From CALCTE01 sp045627885 (GTDB taxonomy: Bacteria > Bacillota > Clostridia > Oscillospirales > CAG-272), in assembly GCA_045627885.1 (NCBI GenBank), contig JAZQOM010000059.1:1-10476 (forward strand): 10,476 nt of DNA, in the 5' to 3' direction. Under the pieces are notes generated by a model that had not been told where the DNA came from, searched no databases, and saw only the letters and a program-made list of their open reading frames with translations. Numbering within the stretch: the first letter of the stretch is position 1; every line of letters starts with the position of its first letter. Of the stretch, positions 1 through 6,770 are shown one piece after another. A program made the position numbers and the translations under genes.

Positions 1-24
1 AGATTAAAAGGCTAACGGAAACTG

Positions 25-146
25 CGGTGCTCGAAAACGCCGCAGGACGCGACGCCGCAGGCGGGCAAACGAAGGGCTTACTGTCCGTAAGTCCGAGTGA
101 CGACCGTCCTGCGGGAACAAAGTAATGCGGCGTTTCTCGAGTGCCG
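25..146 (+). repeat. Long inverted-repeat arms folding the A half of copy 1
   Basis: Bases 25-43 pair with 127-146: nine pairs (35-43 with 127-135), a one-base bulge at 136, five pairs (30-34 with 137-141), then five pairs including two G-T wobbles (25-29 with 142-146). Nested inside, 40-49 (CCGCAGGACG) is the exact complement of 105-114. The two stems compete only for bases 40-43. The inner stem is kept in copy 2 (357-366 with 423-432). Together they would close the A half into a branched hairpin holding the small stem at 74-94. Confidence 0.6.
74..94 (+). other. Conserved small hairpin, copy 1 A half
   Basis: Eight base pairs join 74-81 (GGGCTTAC) to 87-94 (GTAAGTCC) around a 5-base loop, with one G-T wobble. 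The strand is nominal, chosen because the wobble pairs are favourable when this strand is the RNA. The same hairpin occurs at 226-247, 391-412 and 544-564. Confidence 0.6.
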
Positions 147-177
147 TCATTATGGGTGTAATTTTTATTTATGTCCA

Positions 178-298
178 AGCCGCATCAGAACGCCGAAATG
201 CGAAGCGTCAAGGAGTGCAAGCGACGGGTTTACTAGTCCGTAAGTCCGAGCGCAGGGTGGGCGTGATGACAAAACTATGCGAATCATATCATGCGGCT
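178..298 (+). repeat. Inverted-repeat arms closing the B half of copy 1
   Basis: AGCCGCAT at 178-185 is the exact reverse complement of ATGCGGCT at 291-298. In copy 2, 497-503 (GCCGCAT) matches 608-614 (ATGCGGC) although the sequence just inside the 3' arm has diverged. Closing arms kept around a changed interior argue that pairing matters. Confidence 0.5.
226..247 (+). other. Conserved small hairpin, copy 1 B half
   Basis: GGGTTTAC (226-233) pairs with GTAAGTCC (240-247) around a 6-base loop. The position that is C-G in the A halves is T-G here, a wobble intermediate that keeps the stem. Confidence 0.6.
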
Positions 299-390
299 GG
301 GCTATTGGTGTATTCAAAGATTAAAAGGCTAACGGAAACTGCGGTGCTCGAAAACGCCGCAGGACGCGACGCCGCAGGCGGACAAACGAA

Positions 391-412
391 GGGCTTACTA
401 TTCCGTAAGTCC
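391..412 (+). other. Conserved small hairpin, copy 2 A half
   Basis: GGGCTTAC (391-398) pairs with GTAAGTCC (405-412). The loop is 6 bases, against 5 in the copy 1 A half, so the loop varies while the stem is unchanged. Confidence 0.6.
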
Positions 413-543
413 GAGTGAAGACCGTCCTGCGGGAACAAAGTAATGCGGCGTTTCTCGAGTGCCGTCATTATGGGTGTAATAGCTGTTGGAAATGAAGCCG
501 CATCAGAACGCCGAAATGCGAGGCGCCAAGGAGTGCAAGCGAC

Positions 544-564
544 GGGTTTACTTTCCGTAAATCC
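544..564 (+). other. Conserved small hairpin, copy 2 B half, compensated pair
   Basis: GGGTTTAC (544-551) pairs with GTAAATCC (557-564) around a 5-base loop. Bases T547 and A561 replace the C-G pair of the A halves, so both sides changed and pairing is kept. Confidence 0.6.
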
Positions 565-642
565 GAGCGTAGCACGACGAAGACAACAAAGCAGTTCGGA
601 TGTTATCATGCGGCGTGGTATCCGGTGTAATCTAAGGTAAAA

Positions 643-1077
643 TTAAAGATAGCAGCGAATGCTTACGGCAAGATTCTCCTCGCACGAAATAAGTCGCTTG
701 GCAATATTCTTTGAGTCCTCGGACGCCGCTTTATACTGATTGAGATAGCGCGAAAGTGACTTTACTCCCATATTGCAGCCGTCGGTCATAAGGTCGGCAA
801 CTGTCGAGTCACTTTTATCAAAAGTCATCATTACGCCCGTCTTTATTTTGGAAAACGCCGATGCCGCCGGATTGGGATTTTTGCCGTCGTCTCCGCATTT
901 ATCGAGCATTATGTTTATATCCTCCTGCATCTCGCGGTGCTCGTCAAGACAGCTTTCGAGCAGCTTTTTGAAGCGTCCGCTCTCCACCTTATCCATCACG
1001 GAATTTATTGATTCCGCGCCCATCTTTATTCCGGAGTCACATTCCCTCAAAAGTCTTACCGTATCTTGTTCTATCAT
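643..1077 (-). CDS. Ferritin-like / DUF2383-type helical-bundle protein
   Basis: A 144-residue soluble, mostly helical protein. Four long helices can be drawn: about residues 2-27, 33-58, 70-108 and 115-140, with a polar linker (DDGKNPNPAA) in the middle. An acidic DEHREMQED stretch in helix 2 and a DGCNMG turn before the last part of helix 3 recall ferritin-like proteins of the DUF2383/PA2169 type. This assignment comes from pattern and length only. The upstream ATG at 1086 directly abuts the Shine-Dalgarno AAGGAG, so the ATG at 1077 (MIEQD), with 9-base spacing, is the better start. There is no signal peptide or membrane segment. It follows the HPr-like gene on the same strand, but a hairpin with a U-tract intervenes and covers the ribosome binding site. 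No terminator is visible after the stop, so transcripts may run into the repeat array. Four cysteines are present, one of them in the last four residues. Function unknown. Confidence 0.8.
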   Translation of the reverse strand: MIEQDTVRLLRECDSGIKMGAESINSVMDKVESGRFKKLLESCLDEHREMQEDINIMLDKCGDDGKNPNPAASAFSKIKTGVMMTFDKSDSTVADLMTDGCNMGVKSLSRYLNQYKAASEDSKNIAKRLISCEENLAVSIRCYL

Positions 1078-1123
1078 AAAAAACATCTCCTTTCCCGCTT
1101 ATTATTTGCAGGAAAGGAGATGT
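1078..1123 (-). terminator. Terminator-like hairpin that also sequesters a ribosome binding site
   Basis: The perfect 13-bp inverted repeat 1083-1095 / 1111-1123 has a 15-base loop. Read on the minus strand it ends in six T (1083-1078), so it has the shape of an intrinsic terminator 14 bases after the HPr-like stop codon. Its 3' arm, GGAAAGGAGATGT, contains the AAGGAG of the next gene. When folded it would both favour termination and hide that site, so it could act as an attenuator. The stem is only moderately GC-rich, so read-through is plausible. Confidence 0.7.
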
Positions 1124-1137
1124 ATATTCGGTTTTTG

Positions 1138-1392
1138 TTATTTCGACTCGTGCCCGAACAGGTTGAGCTGAAACAGCTTTGACTCGTCCTCTATATCCTC
1201 GCATACTATCTCGGCTTCTCCGACCTTGCCCCAGTCGATACTGCCCGAAAGCGCAAGAAGCTGTGTGAGCTTACTCTTAAGGTTGAGAACATCGCCCTCG
1301 GAGGTCTTTATATAAACCTCTCCGTTTGCTCCGTTCGCAAATTCTATCAGCTTGCCGAAATCGAAATCGTGAATTTTAATTCCTTTTCTCAT
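1138..1392 (-). CDS. HPr-fold small protein lacking the phosphorylatable histidine
   Basis: An 84-residue protein whose second half lines up by eye with the phosphocarrier HPr: VLNLKS at residues 35-40 matches the segment ending in regulatory Ser46 of HPr (VNLKS in Bacillus), followed by a hydrophobic helix and an AEIVCEDIEDE strand like the acidic end of HPr (ITISASGADE). The N-terminal part has no GLHTRPA/GIHARPA-like motif, so the PEP-dependent histidine phosphorylation of a true PTS carrier should be impossible. This suggests a regulatory or structural role, not sugar transport. The start at 1392 has a GGAGG 8 bases upstream and its own promoter. No PTS genes are nearby. The C-terminal FQLNLFGHESK tail is outside the HPr alignment. 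The family call is by inspection and moderately sure. Confidence 0.75.
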   Translation of the reverse strand: MRKGIKIHDFDFGKLIEFANGANGEVYIKTSEGDVLNLKSKLTQLLALSGSIDWGKVGEAEIVCEDIEDESKLFQLNLFGHESK

Positions 1393-1427
1393 TGTGTATT
1401 CCTCCGTTTATCATAGTGTACCCGACT

Positions 1428-1456
1428 ATTTTATACGATAATCTGTTTAAAATCAA
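1428..1456 (-). promoter_or_regulatory. Sigma-A promoter for the HPr-like gene
   Basis: On the minus strand, TTGATT (1456-1451) and TAAAAT (1433-1428) are separated by 17 bp in the gap after comM. Transcription would start near 1421, giving a ~29-base leader with GGAGG. This suggests the HPr-like gene is not only read through from comM. Confidence 0.6.
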
Positions 1457-1466
1457 GAAGAATATG

Positions 1467-3002
1467 TCACTTTTCAAAATATTTCCTGTCAAGACTGCGA
1501 AGCTGAACCGCAAGCGCGATATGCCGTGCCTTTATTATCTGCTCGTGCTCGAGGTCGGCGACGGTGCGCGCGACCTTGAGAACTCTGTCGTATCCTCTTG
1601 CCGAAAGGTTCATTTTCTCAAATGCGGAGCGAAGAATCTGCTCGGCATCGGAATCAAGTGTGCAGAATTTTCTTATCTGTGACGCGGAAAGCTGAGAATT
1701 CGATACTATGCCCTCTCCCTCGTATCTCTTTGCCGCAAATTCGCGCGCCGAAAGCACTCTTTCTTTAATGGAAGCGGAGCTTTCCGATTGTGTGTCACCT
1801 GATAAATCATCGTATTTTACCGACGGGACTTCTATCTGTATGTCAATGCGGTCGAGAAGCGGCCCCGACACCTTCGAAAGATAGCGCTTTATCGACGCCG
1901 GACTGCATTTGCACTCGTGAGTCGGATGCCCGTAATATCCGCATTTGCACGGATTCATCGCCGCGACAAACATAAAGTCGGCGGGATATGTAATCTTGCC
2001 GTTTACGCGGACAATCGTTATCTTGCCGTCTTCAAGCGGAAGGCGCAAAGTCTCCGTCGCGCTCGAGGAAAACTCGGGAAGCTCGTCCAAAAACAGAACG
2101 CCGTTGTGCGCAAGCGATATTTCGCCGGGAATCGGTATGTGTCCGCCTCCGGCAAGGCTTGCGACGGACATTGTATAATGCGGACTGCGGAACGGCGGCT
2201 CCGTGATTATGGGGCGCTCTCTCAAAAGCGTTCCCGCCGCGGAATGTATCTTCGTCGTCTCCATGGATTGCTCTGCGGAAAGCGGAGGAAGAATTGTCGG
2301 TATTCTCTTTGCAAGCATACTCTTGCCAGAGCCGGGAGGCCCTACAAGCAGTATATTATGAGCGCCCGCCGCCGCTATTTCTATCGCTTTTTTCGCCCTC
2401 TCCTGACCTTTTACATCGGAAAAGTCTATCTTTCCGTATGCGCTTTCGGCGCAGAATGCGTCGCGGTCAAAATGGGTTACCTGTATCTGCTTTGTGCCCT
2501 GAAGGTGCATTATCACATCGAGCGCATCAAACGCGGGATATATCTCTATGCCGTCGCAGGCGGACGCCTCTTTTGCGTTGTCGAGCGGCACGAAAACCTT
2601 TGTTTTTCCGCTTTCCTTTGCCGCTATGCACATTGAGAGTATTCCGTTTACGGGATGAAGCTGACCGGAAAGCGCAAGCTCTCCTATAAAGCAGCAGTCG
2701 GAATCCGGCATGGGTATCGCGCCGGAAGCAGCCAAAAGAGCAATCAGTATTCCGAGGTCGTACGACGAGCCCTCTTTTTTGACATCGGCGGGAGCAAGGT
2801 TTACCGTGAGTCCGCATATCGGAAAATCATAGCCGATATTGCGGCAAGCGGCTCTCACTCTCTCTTTCGCCTCCTTGACAGCGGTATCGGGAAGCCCGAC
2901 AAGGTCAAAGCGCGGAAGTCCTTTTCTGACATCCGCCTCTATCGTTATGGAATAGCCCTCTATACCTATTACATTTACCGTCGAAACCTTTGAAAATCCC
3001 AT
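1467..3002 (-). CDS. comM: ComM/YifB-family Mg-chelatase-like AAA+ ATPase
   Basis: Full-length at 511 residues, close to the family norm of about 500-510. The Lon-protease-like ChlI domain fills about residues 1-180 (PRFDLVGLPDTAVKEAKERV; LTVNLAPADVKKEGSSYDL). The AAA+ Mg-chelatase domain follows, with Walker A GPPGSGKS at 221-228 and Walker B VLFLDE at 302-307. Four cysteines in CKCGYYGHPTHECKC (352-366) and LLDRIDIQIEVP are typical of YifB proteins. The C-terminal domain has NLSARGYDRVLKVARTVADLE. In naturally competent Gram-negatives ComM is a hexameric helicase that promotes branch migration during integration of transforming DNA; its role in Firmicutes is less clear. It is cytoplasmic. 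GGAG lies 7 bases before the ATG. The promoter is divergent from nifJ and overlaps a palindrome. No clear terminator follows the stop. Confidence 0.96.
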   Translation of the reverse strand: MGFSKVSTVNVIGIEGYSITIEADVRKGLPRFDLVGLPDTAVKEAKERVRAACRNIGYDFPICGLTVNLAPADVKKEGSSYDLGILIALLAASGAIPMPDSDCCFIGELALSGQLHPVNGILSMCIAAKESGKTKVFVPLDNAKEASACDGIEIYPAFDALDVIMHLQGTKQIQVTHFDRDAFCAESAYGKIDFSDVKGQERAKKAIEIAAAGAHNILLVGPPGSGKSMLAKRIPTILPPLSAEQSMETTKIHSAAGTLLRERPIITEPPFRSPHYTMSVASLAGGGHIPIPGEISLAHNGVLFLDELPEFSSSATETLRLPLEDGKITIVRVNGKITYPADFMFVAAMNPCKCGYYGHPTHECKCSPASIKRYLSKVSGPLLDRIDIQIEVPSVKYDDLSGDTQSESSASIKERVLSAREFAAKRYEGEGIVSNSQLSASQIRKFCTLDSDAEQILRSAFEKMNLSARGYDRVLKVARTVADLEHEQIIKARHIALAVQLRSLDRKYFEK

Positions 3003-3013
3003 GTTTACTCTCC

Positions 3014-3029
3014 GAAAAATATATTTTTC
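3014..3029. repeat. 16-bp perfect AT palindrome in the comM leader
   Basis: GAAAAATATATTTTTC is a perfect palindrome lying between the predicted comM start and its GGAG. It could be an operator half of the comM control region or a weak hairpin in the leader. Confidence 0.4.
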
Positions 3030-3030
3030 C

Positions 3031-3043
3031 GTTTACGGTAAAC
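3031..3043. promoter_or_regulatory. 13-bp palindrome at the comM transcription start, candidate operator
   Basis: GTTTACGGTAAAC is a perfect 6-bp inverted repeat around one base. It begins immediately after the predicted comM -10, so a bound protein would block initiation. No specific regulator can be named. A further GTTTAC lies at 3003-3008, so the 3038-3043 arm could alternatively pair across the leader. Confidence 0.4.
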
Positions 3044-3072
3044 ATTTTACCATAGTTTTCAACAAATTTCCA
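3044..3072 (-). promoter_or_regulatory. Promoter for comM
   Basis: On the minus strand a weak -35, TGGAAA (3072-3067), lies 17 bp from -10 TAAAAT (3049-3044). A TGG just upstream of the -10 gives an extended -10. The predicted start is near 3037. Confidence 0.5.
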
Positions 3073-3092
3073 TAATTTTTATGAGTTTATTA

Positions 3093-3121
3093 TTTACTTT
3101 TGATAAAAATTGTGCTAACAT
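3093..3121 (+). promoter_or_regulatory. Promoter for nifJ
   Basis: TTTACT (3093-3098), a 17-bp spacer and TAACAT (3116-3121), with a TGC extended -10 at 3113-3115. The predicted start is near 3128. It is divergent from the comM promoter, with about 20 bp between the two -35 boxes. Confidence 0.5.
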
Positions 3122-3138
3122 ATACGGTGACAAAATTC

Positions 3139-3160
3139 GTCGCGTGAAAAAGCACGCGAC
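3139..3160 (+). promoter_or_regulatory. 5' leader hairpin of nifJ
   Basis: GTCGCGTG (3139-3146) pairs perfectly with CACGCGAC (3153-3160) around a 6-base A-rich loop. It sits about 11 bases from the predicted 5' end and 14 bases before the AGGAGG (3175-3180), which stays exposed. The lack of a T-tract argues against a terminator. A 5'-end mRNA stabiliser is the simplest reading. Confidence 0.6.
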
Positions 3161-3187
3161 AACACAAATATTTTAGGAGGAAAAACC

Positions 3188-6100
3188 ATGGCAAGAAGAA
3201 AAATCTCCATGGACGGTAACACCGCCGCCGCGCATGTAAGCTACGCGTTCACGGAAGTTGCCGCCATCTACCCCATCACGCCCTCGAGCCCTATGGCAGA
3301 GGTGACAGACACATGGTCCGCTACGGATAAGAATATCTTCGGCGAACCCGCAAGAAACATCTTCGGCGACAGAGTAAAAATGATTGAAATGCAGTCTGAA
3401 GCAGGTGCAGCAGGCGCAGTTCACGGCTCTCTCGGCGCAGGCGCTCTCACAACAACCTACACGGCTTCACAGGGACTTCTCCTTATGATTCCGAATATGT
3501 ACAAGATTGCAGGCGAGCTCCTTCCCAATGTCATTCATGTTTCGGCGCGCTGCGTTGCTTCGCACGCCCTCAACATCTTCGGTGACCACTCCGATGTATA
3601 TGCCTGCCGTCAGACGGGCTATGCAATGCTCTGCGAAACAAACCAGCAGGAAATCATGGACCTCGGCGCAGTTGCTCATCTCGCAACAATCAAAGGCAGA
3701 GTTCCTTTCCTCAACTTCTTCGACGGCTTCAGAACCTCTCACGAGATTCAGAAGATTGAAGTATGGGAAACCGAAGACCTCAAGAAGATGGTCGATATGA
3801 AGGCTGTTAAGGCATTCAGAGCAAGAGCTCTCAATCCCGAGCATCCCGTTCTTCACGGCTCTGCCGAGAACGGCGATATCTTCTTCCAGCACAGAGAAGC
3901 TTGCAACAGCTACTATGAAGCTCTTCCCGCTATCGTAGAAGAGTACATGGACAAGGTCAACAAGAAAATCGGCACAAACTACAAGCTCTTCAACTACTAC
4001 GGCGCTCCCGATGCCGACAGAGTTATCGTCGCTATGGGCTCCGTATGCGATACAATCGAGGAAGTTATCGACTACCTCAACGCAAAGGGTGAAAAGGTCG
4101 GTCTCGTAAAAGTCCGTCTCTATCGTCCCTTCTGCTCCGACAGACTTGCGGAAGCTCTTCCCAAGACTGTAAAGAAAATTGCAGTTCTCGACAGAACGAA
4201 GGAACCCGGTTCAATGGGCGAGCCCCTCTATCTCGATGTCGTTGCCGCTCTCAACAAAGAGGGTGTCAAAGCCGATATCGTCGGCGGCCGTTACGGCTTA
4301 GGCTCAAAGGACACAGCTCCTCAGAGCATCTTCGCCGTATACAAGAATCTCAAGGCAAAGGCTCCGAAGTCCAACTTCACTATCGGTATCGTCGATGATG
4401 TCACCGGTCTTTCTCTCGAAGAAAAGCCCGCTCCCGACACCAGCGCAAAGGGTACGATAAGCTGCAAGTTCTGGGGTCTCGGCGGCGACGGTACAGTCGG
4501 CGCAAACAAGAACTCCATAAAGATTATCGGCGACCACACCGACAAGTTCATTCAGGCATACTTCCAGTATGACTCAAAGAAGACGGGCGGCGTTACTATC
4601 TCTCACCTGCGCTTCGGCGACCAGCCCATTAAGAGCACATACTATGTAACAAAGGCTGACTTCGTTGCCTGCCATACTCCTTCCTATATGGTAAAGGGTT
4701 ACAAGATTGTCAACGATGTAAAGCCCGGCGGTACATTCCTGCTCAACTGCCAGTGGACTCCCGAGGAAATCGAGGAGCACCTCCCCGCAGAAGCAAAGAA
4801 GTACATCGCAGACAACAAGATTAAGTTCTACACGATAAACGCGATAGACAAGGCTCGCGAAATAGGTATGGGCAAGCGCACCAACACAATTCTTCAGTCC
4901 GCATTCTTCAAGCTTGCGAACATTATGCCCATCGAGGAAGCCGTTGACTACATGAAGTACATGGCAAAGAAGTCCTACCTCAAGAAGGGCGAAGCCGTTG
5001 TTGAGATGAACTACAAGGCAATCGACGCAGGCGTTCATGCCATTGTCAAGTACATGGTTCCCGCTTCCTGGAAAGACCTCAAGGTAACCGACAAGGCTCC
5101 CAAGATAACGGGCGACCGCAAGGAAGTTGTCAACTTCGTCAAGAACATCGTTATTCCGATGTCCCAGATGAAGGGCGACAGCCTCCCCGTTTCCGCATTC
5201 AAGGAAAGAGCAGACGGTACATATCCGCAGGGCGCTTCCGCTTTTGAAAAGAGAGGCGTTGCAGTTGATGTTCCCGAGTGGATTCCCGAAAACTGCATTC
5301 AGTGCAACCAGTGCGCTTATGTATGCCCGCACGCTACAATAAGACCGTTCCTTATGGACGAAAAAGAAGCGGCTGCCGCTCCCGCGTCCACAAAGTTTGC
5401 CGCAAAGGTTATCGGCAAGGGCGTTGAAGGCTTTAAGTTCACAATGTCCGTAAGTCCTCTCGACTGCATGGGTTGCGGCGTCTGCGTAGGCGTCTGCCCC
5501 ACAAAGCCCGAGAAGAGAGCTCTCAAGATGGTTCCGCAGGAAAGTCAGGCTGCTCAGCAGGCGGCATTCGACTATGCTGTTGCAAATGTAACAAAGAAGG
5601 AGACCTCCTTCCCCGCACTCAAGCAGAGCCAGTTCAATCAGCCGCTGCTTGAATTCTCCGGCTCTTGCGCAGGCTGCGCCGAGACATCTTATGCGCGTCT
5701 CATCACACAGCTCTTCGGCGAGAGAATGTATATCTCCAACGCAACCGGATGCTCATCCATTTGGGGTGGCTCCGCTCCCGCAACTCCCTACACCGTTAAC
5801 CGCATAAGCGGCAAGGGTCCCGCCTGGGCTAACTCACTGTTCGAGGACAACGCAGAGCACGGTCTCGGCATCTACCTCGGTCAGAAGACGATAAGAGAGA
5901 GACTCATCGGCTATGTAGAAGAGCTTGCTAAAGAAGCAAAGAAGGCAAATGTAAAAGAAGCTATTGCAAACTACCTCGACACGAAGGATAACGGCGAACT
6001 CAACTCCGCCGCTGCTGCCGCTCTTGTTGCCGCACTCGAAGAATGCGATTGCAAGAATGAGCTCCGCACAAAGATTCTTGCCGAGAAGGATTACCTCGCA

Positions 6101-6751
6101 AAGAAGTCCGTATGGATATTCGGCGGCGACGGATGGGCTTACGATATCGGCTTCGGCGGTCTCGACCATGTTCTCGCTTCCGGCGAAGATATCAATGTAA
6201 TGGTATTCGATACAGAGGTTTACTCCAACACCGGCGGACAGGCTTCCAAGTCCTCCAACATCGGTCAGGTAGCACAGTTTGCCGCTGCCGGCAAGGCTAT
6301 CAAGAAGAAAGACCTCGCGGCTATCGCAATGAGCTACGGCTATGTATATGTAGCACAGATAGCTATGGGCGCAGATATGAATCAGACAATCAAGGCTATG
6401 GCTGAAGCTGAATCCTATCACGGCCCGTCACTCATCATCGGTTATGCTCCCTGCGAGATGCACGGTCTTAAGGGCGGTATGACCAACTGCCAGAGCGAAA
6501 TGAAGAAGGCAGTCGAGGCAGGTTATTGGCAGATGTTCAGATACGACCCCAGACTTGCAGACGAAGGAAAGAATCCCTTCACTCTCGACAGCAAGCAGCC
6601 CACAGGCAGCTATGTTGACTTCATCAAGAGCGAGACAAGATACAGCCGTCTTGCTCAGCAGTTCCCCGAGAGAGCCGAAGACCTCTTTGCAAAAGCAGAA
6701 GAGAGCGCAAAGGCTAAGTACGACAAGCTCGCAAAGCTCGCCGACAAATAA
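3188..6751 (+). CDS. nifJ: Pyruvate:ferredoxin (flavodoxin) oxidoreductase, single-chain
   Basis: The 1187-residue homodimer-type PFOR oxidises pyruvate with CoA to acetyl-CoA and CO2, passing two electrons to ferredoxin or flavodoxin. The length is typical. Domain I opens with YPITPSSPMAE (about 29-39). Two [4Fe-4S] clusters sit in the ferredoxin-like domain: CIQCNQCAYVCP from C703 and CMGCGVCVGVCP from C760. The proximal cluster uses C827 and C830 (CAGC), C855 (ATGCSS) and C1089 (APCEMHG), matching the four ligands known in Desulfovibrio africanus PFOR. The thiamine-diphosphate site reads GGDGW (D981) through NTGG (N1014). All key residues are present. AGGAGG is 7 bases before the ATG. Codon use is strongly biased and long antisense frames appear, as expected of a highly expressed gene. 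It is monocistronic, ending at a strong bidirectional terminator. It is cytoplasmic and central to fermentation. Confidence 0.98.
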   Translation: MARRKISMDGNTAAAHVSYAFTEVAAIYPITPSSPMAEVTDTWSATDKNIFGEPARNIFGDRVKMIEMQSEAGAAGAVHGSLGAGALTTTYTASQGLLLMIPNMYKIAGELLPNVIHVSARCVASHALNIFGDHSDVYACRQTGYAMLCETNQQEIMDLGAVAHLATIKGRVPFLNFFDGFRTSHEIQKIEVWETEDLKKMVDMKAVKAFRARALNPEHPVLHGSAENGDIFFQHREACNSYYEALPAIVEEYMDKVNKKIGTNYKLFNYYGAPDADRVIVAMGSVCDTIEEVIDYLNAKGEKVGLVKVRLYRPFCSDRLAEALPKTVKKIAVLDRTKEPGSMGEPLYLDVVAALNKEGVKADIVGGRYGLGSKDTAPQSIFAVYKNLKAKAPKSNFTIGIVDDVTGLSLEEKPAPDTSAKGTISCKFWGLGGDGTVGANKNSIKIIGDHTDKFIQAYFQYDSKKTGGVTISHLRFGDQPIKSTYYVTKADFVACHTPSYMVKGYKIVNDVKPGGTFLLNCQWTPEEIEEHLPAEAKKYIADNKIKFYTINAIDKAREIGMGKRTNTILQSAFFKLANIMPIEEAVDYMKYMAKKSYLKKGEAVVEMNYKAIDAGVHAIVKYMVPASWKDLKVTDKAPKITGDRKEVVNFVKNIVIPMSQMKGDSLPVSAFKERADGTYPQGASAFEKRGVAVDVPEWIPENCIQCNQCAYVCPHATIRPFLMDEKEAAAAPASTKFAAKVIGKGVEGFKFTMSVSPLDCMGCGVCVGVCPTKPEKRALKMVPQESQAAQQAAFDYAVANVTKKETSFPALKQSQFNQPLLEFSGSCAGCAETSYARLITQLFGERMYISNATGCSSIWGGSAPATPYTVNRISGKGPAWANSLFEDNAEHGLGIYLGQKTIRERLIGYVEELAKEAKKANVKEAIANYLDTKDNGELNSAAAAALVAALEECDCKNELRTKILAEKDYLAKKSVWIFGGDGWAYDIGFGGLDHVLASGEDINVMVFDTEVYSNTGGQASKSSNIGQVAQFAAAGKAIKKKDLAAIAMSYGYVYVAQIAMGADMNQTIKAMAEAESYHGPSLIIGYAPCEMHGLKGGMTNCQSEMKKAVEAGYWQMFRYDPRLADEGKNPFTLDSKQPTGSYVDFIKSETRYSRLAQQFPERAEDLFAKAEESAKAKYDKLAKLADK

Positions 6752-6770
6752 TTCGGGATTAAAGGCACAA

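Larger units (their letters stand above)
1..634. repeat. Tandem ~317-bp structured intergenic repeat, two copies, left end open
   Basis: Copy 1 starts at or before base 1 and copy 2 starts at 318; the same words recur at an offset of 317-318. Each copy has an A half (about 1-170 and 318-487) and a related B half (about 178-316 and 496-634). The A halves are almost identical between copies. The B halves share their first ~75 bases and then diverge. All four halves carry a hairpin built from GGGYTTAC and GTAARTCC, and all end in a related 3' arm beginning ATGCGGC and running to GGTGTA. Open frames on both strands lack ribosome binding sites and owe their length to repeat composition, so this is best read as non-coding. 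It lies directly downstream of the minus-strand ferritin-like gene. I do not recognise the family. It could be a structured RNA, a MITE-like foldback element or a REP/BIME-like repeat. The right boundary is approximate. Confidence 0.9.

Noticed and set aside
1..634. CRISPR array
   Set aside because: The period of about 317 bp with conserved interiors is far too long; there are no short repeats with unique spacers and no cas genes.
125..640. Open frames of 65-106 codons inside the repeat array, two beginning MRRFSSAVIMGVI
   Set aside because: They have no ribosome binding sites, appear on both strands, and repeat only because the DNA repeats; the conserved parts coincide with inverted-repeat arms and the hairpin, not with codon structure.
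1917..2636. A 239-codon plus-strand frame inside comM
   Set aside because: It lies fully antisense to an intact AAA+ gene with all motifs, has low-complexity basic composition and no ribosome binding site.
4574..5332. Long antisense frames in nifJ (here and at 5834-6421 and 3467-3892)
   Set aside because: They are a by-product of strong codon bias in nifJ; no start signals or family motifs are present.
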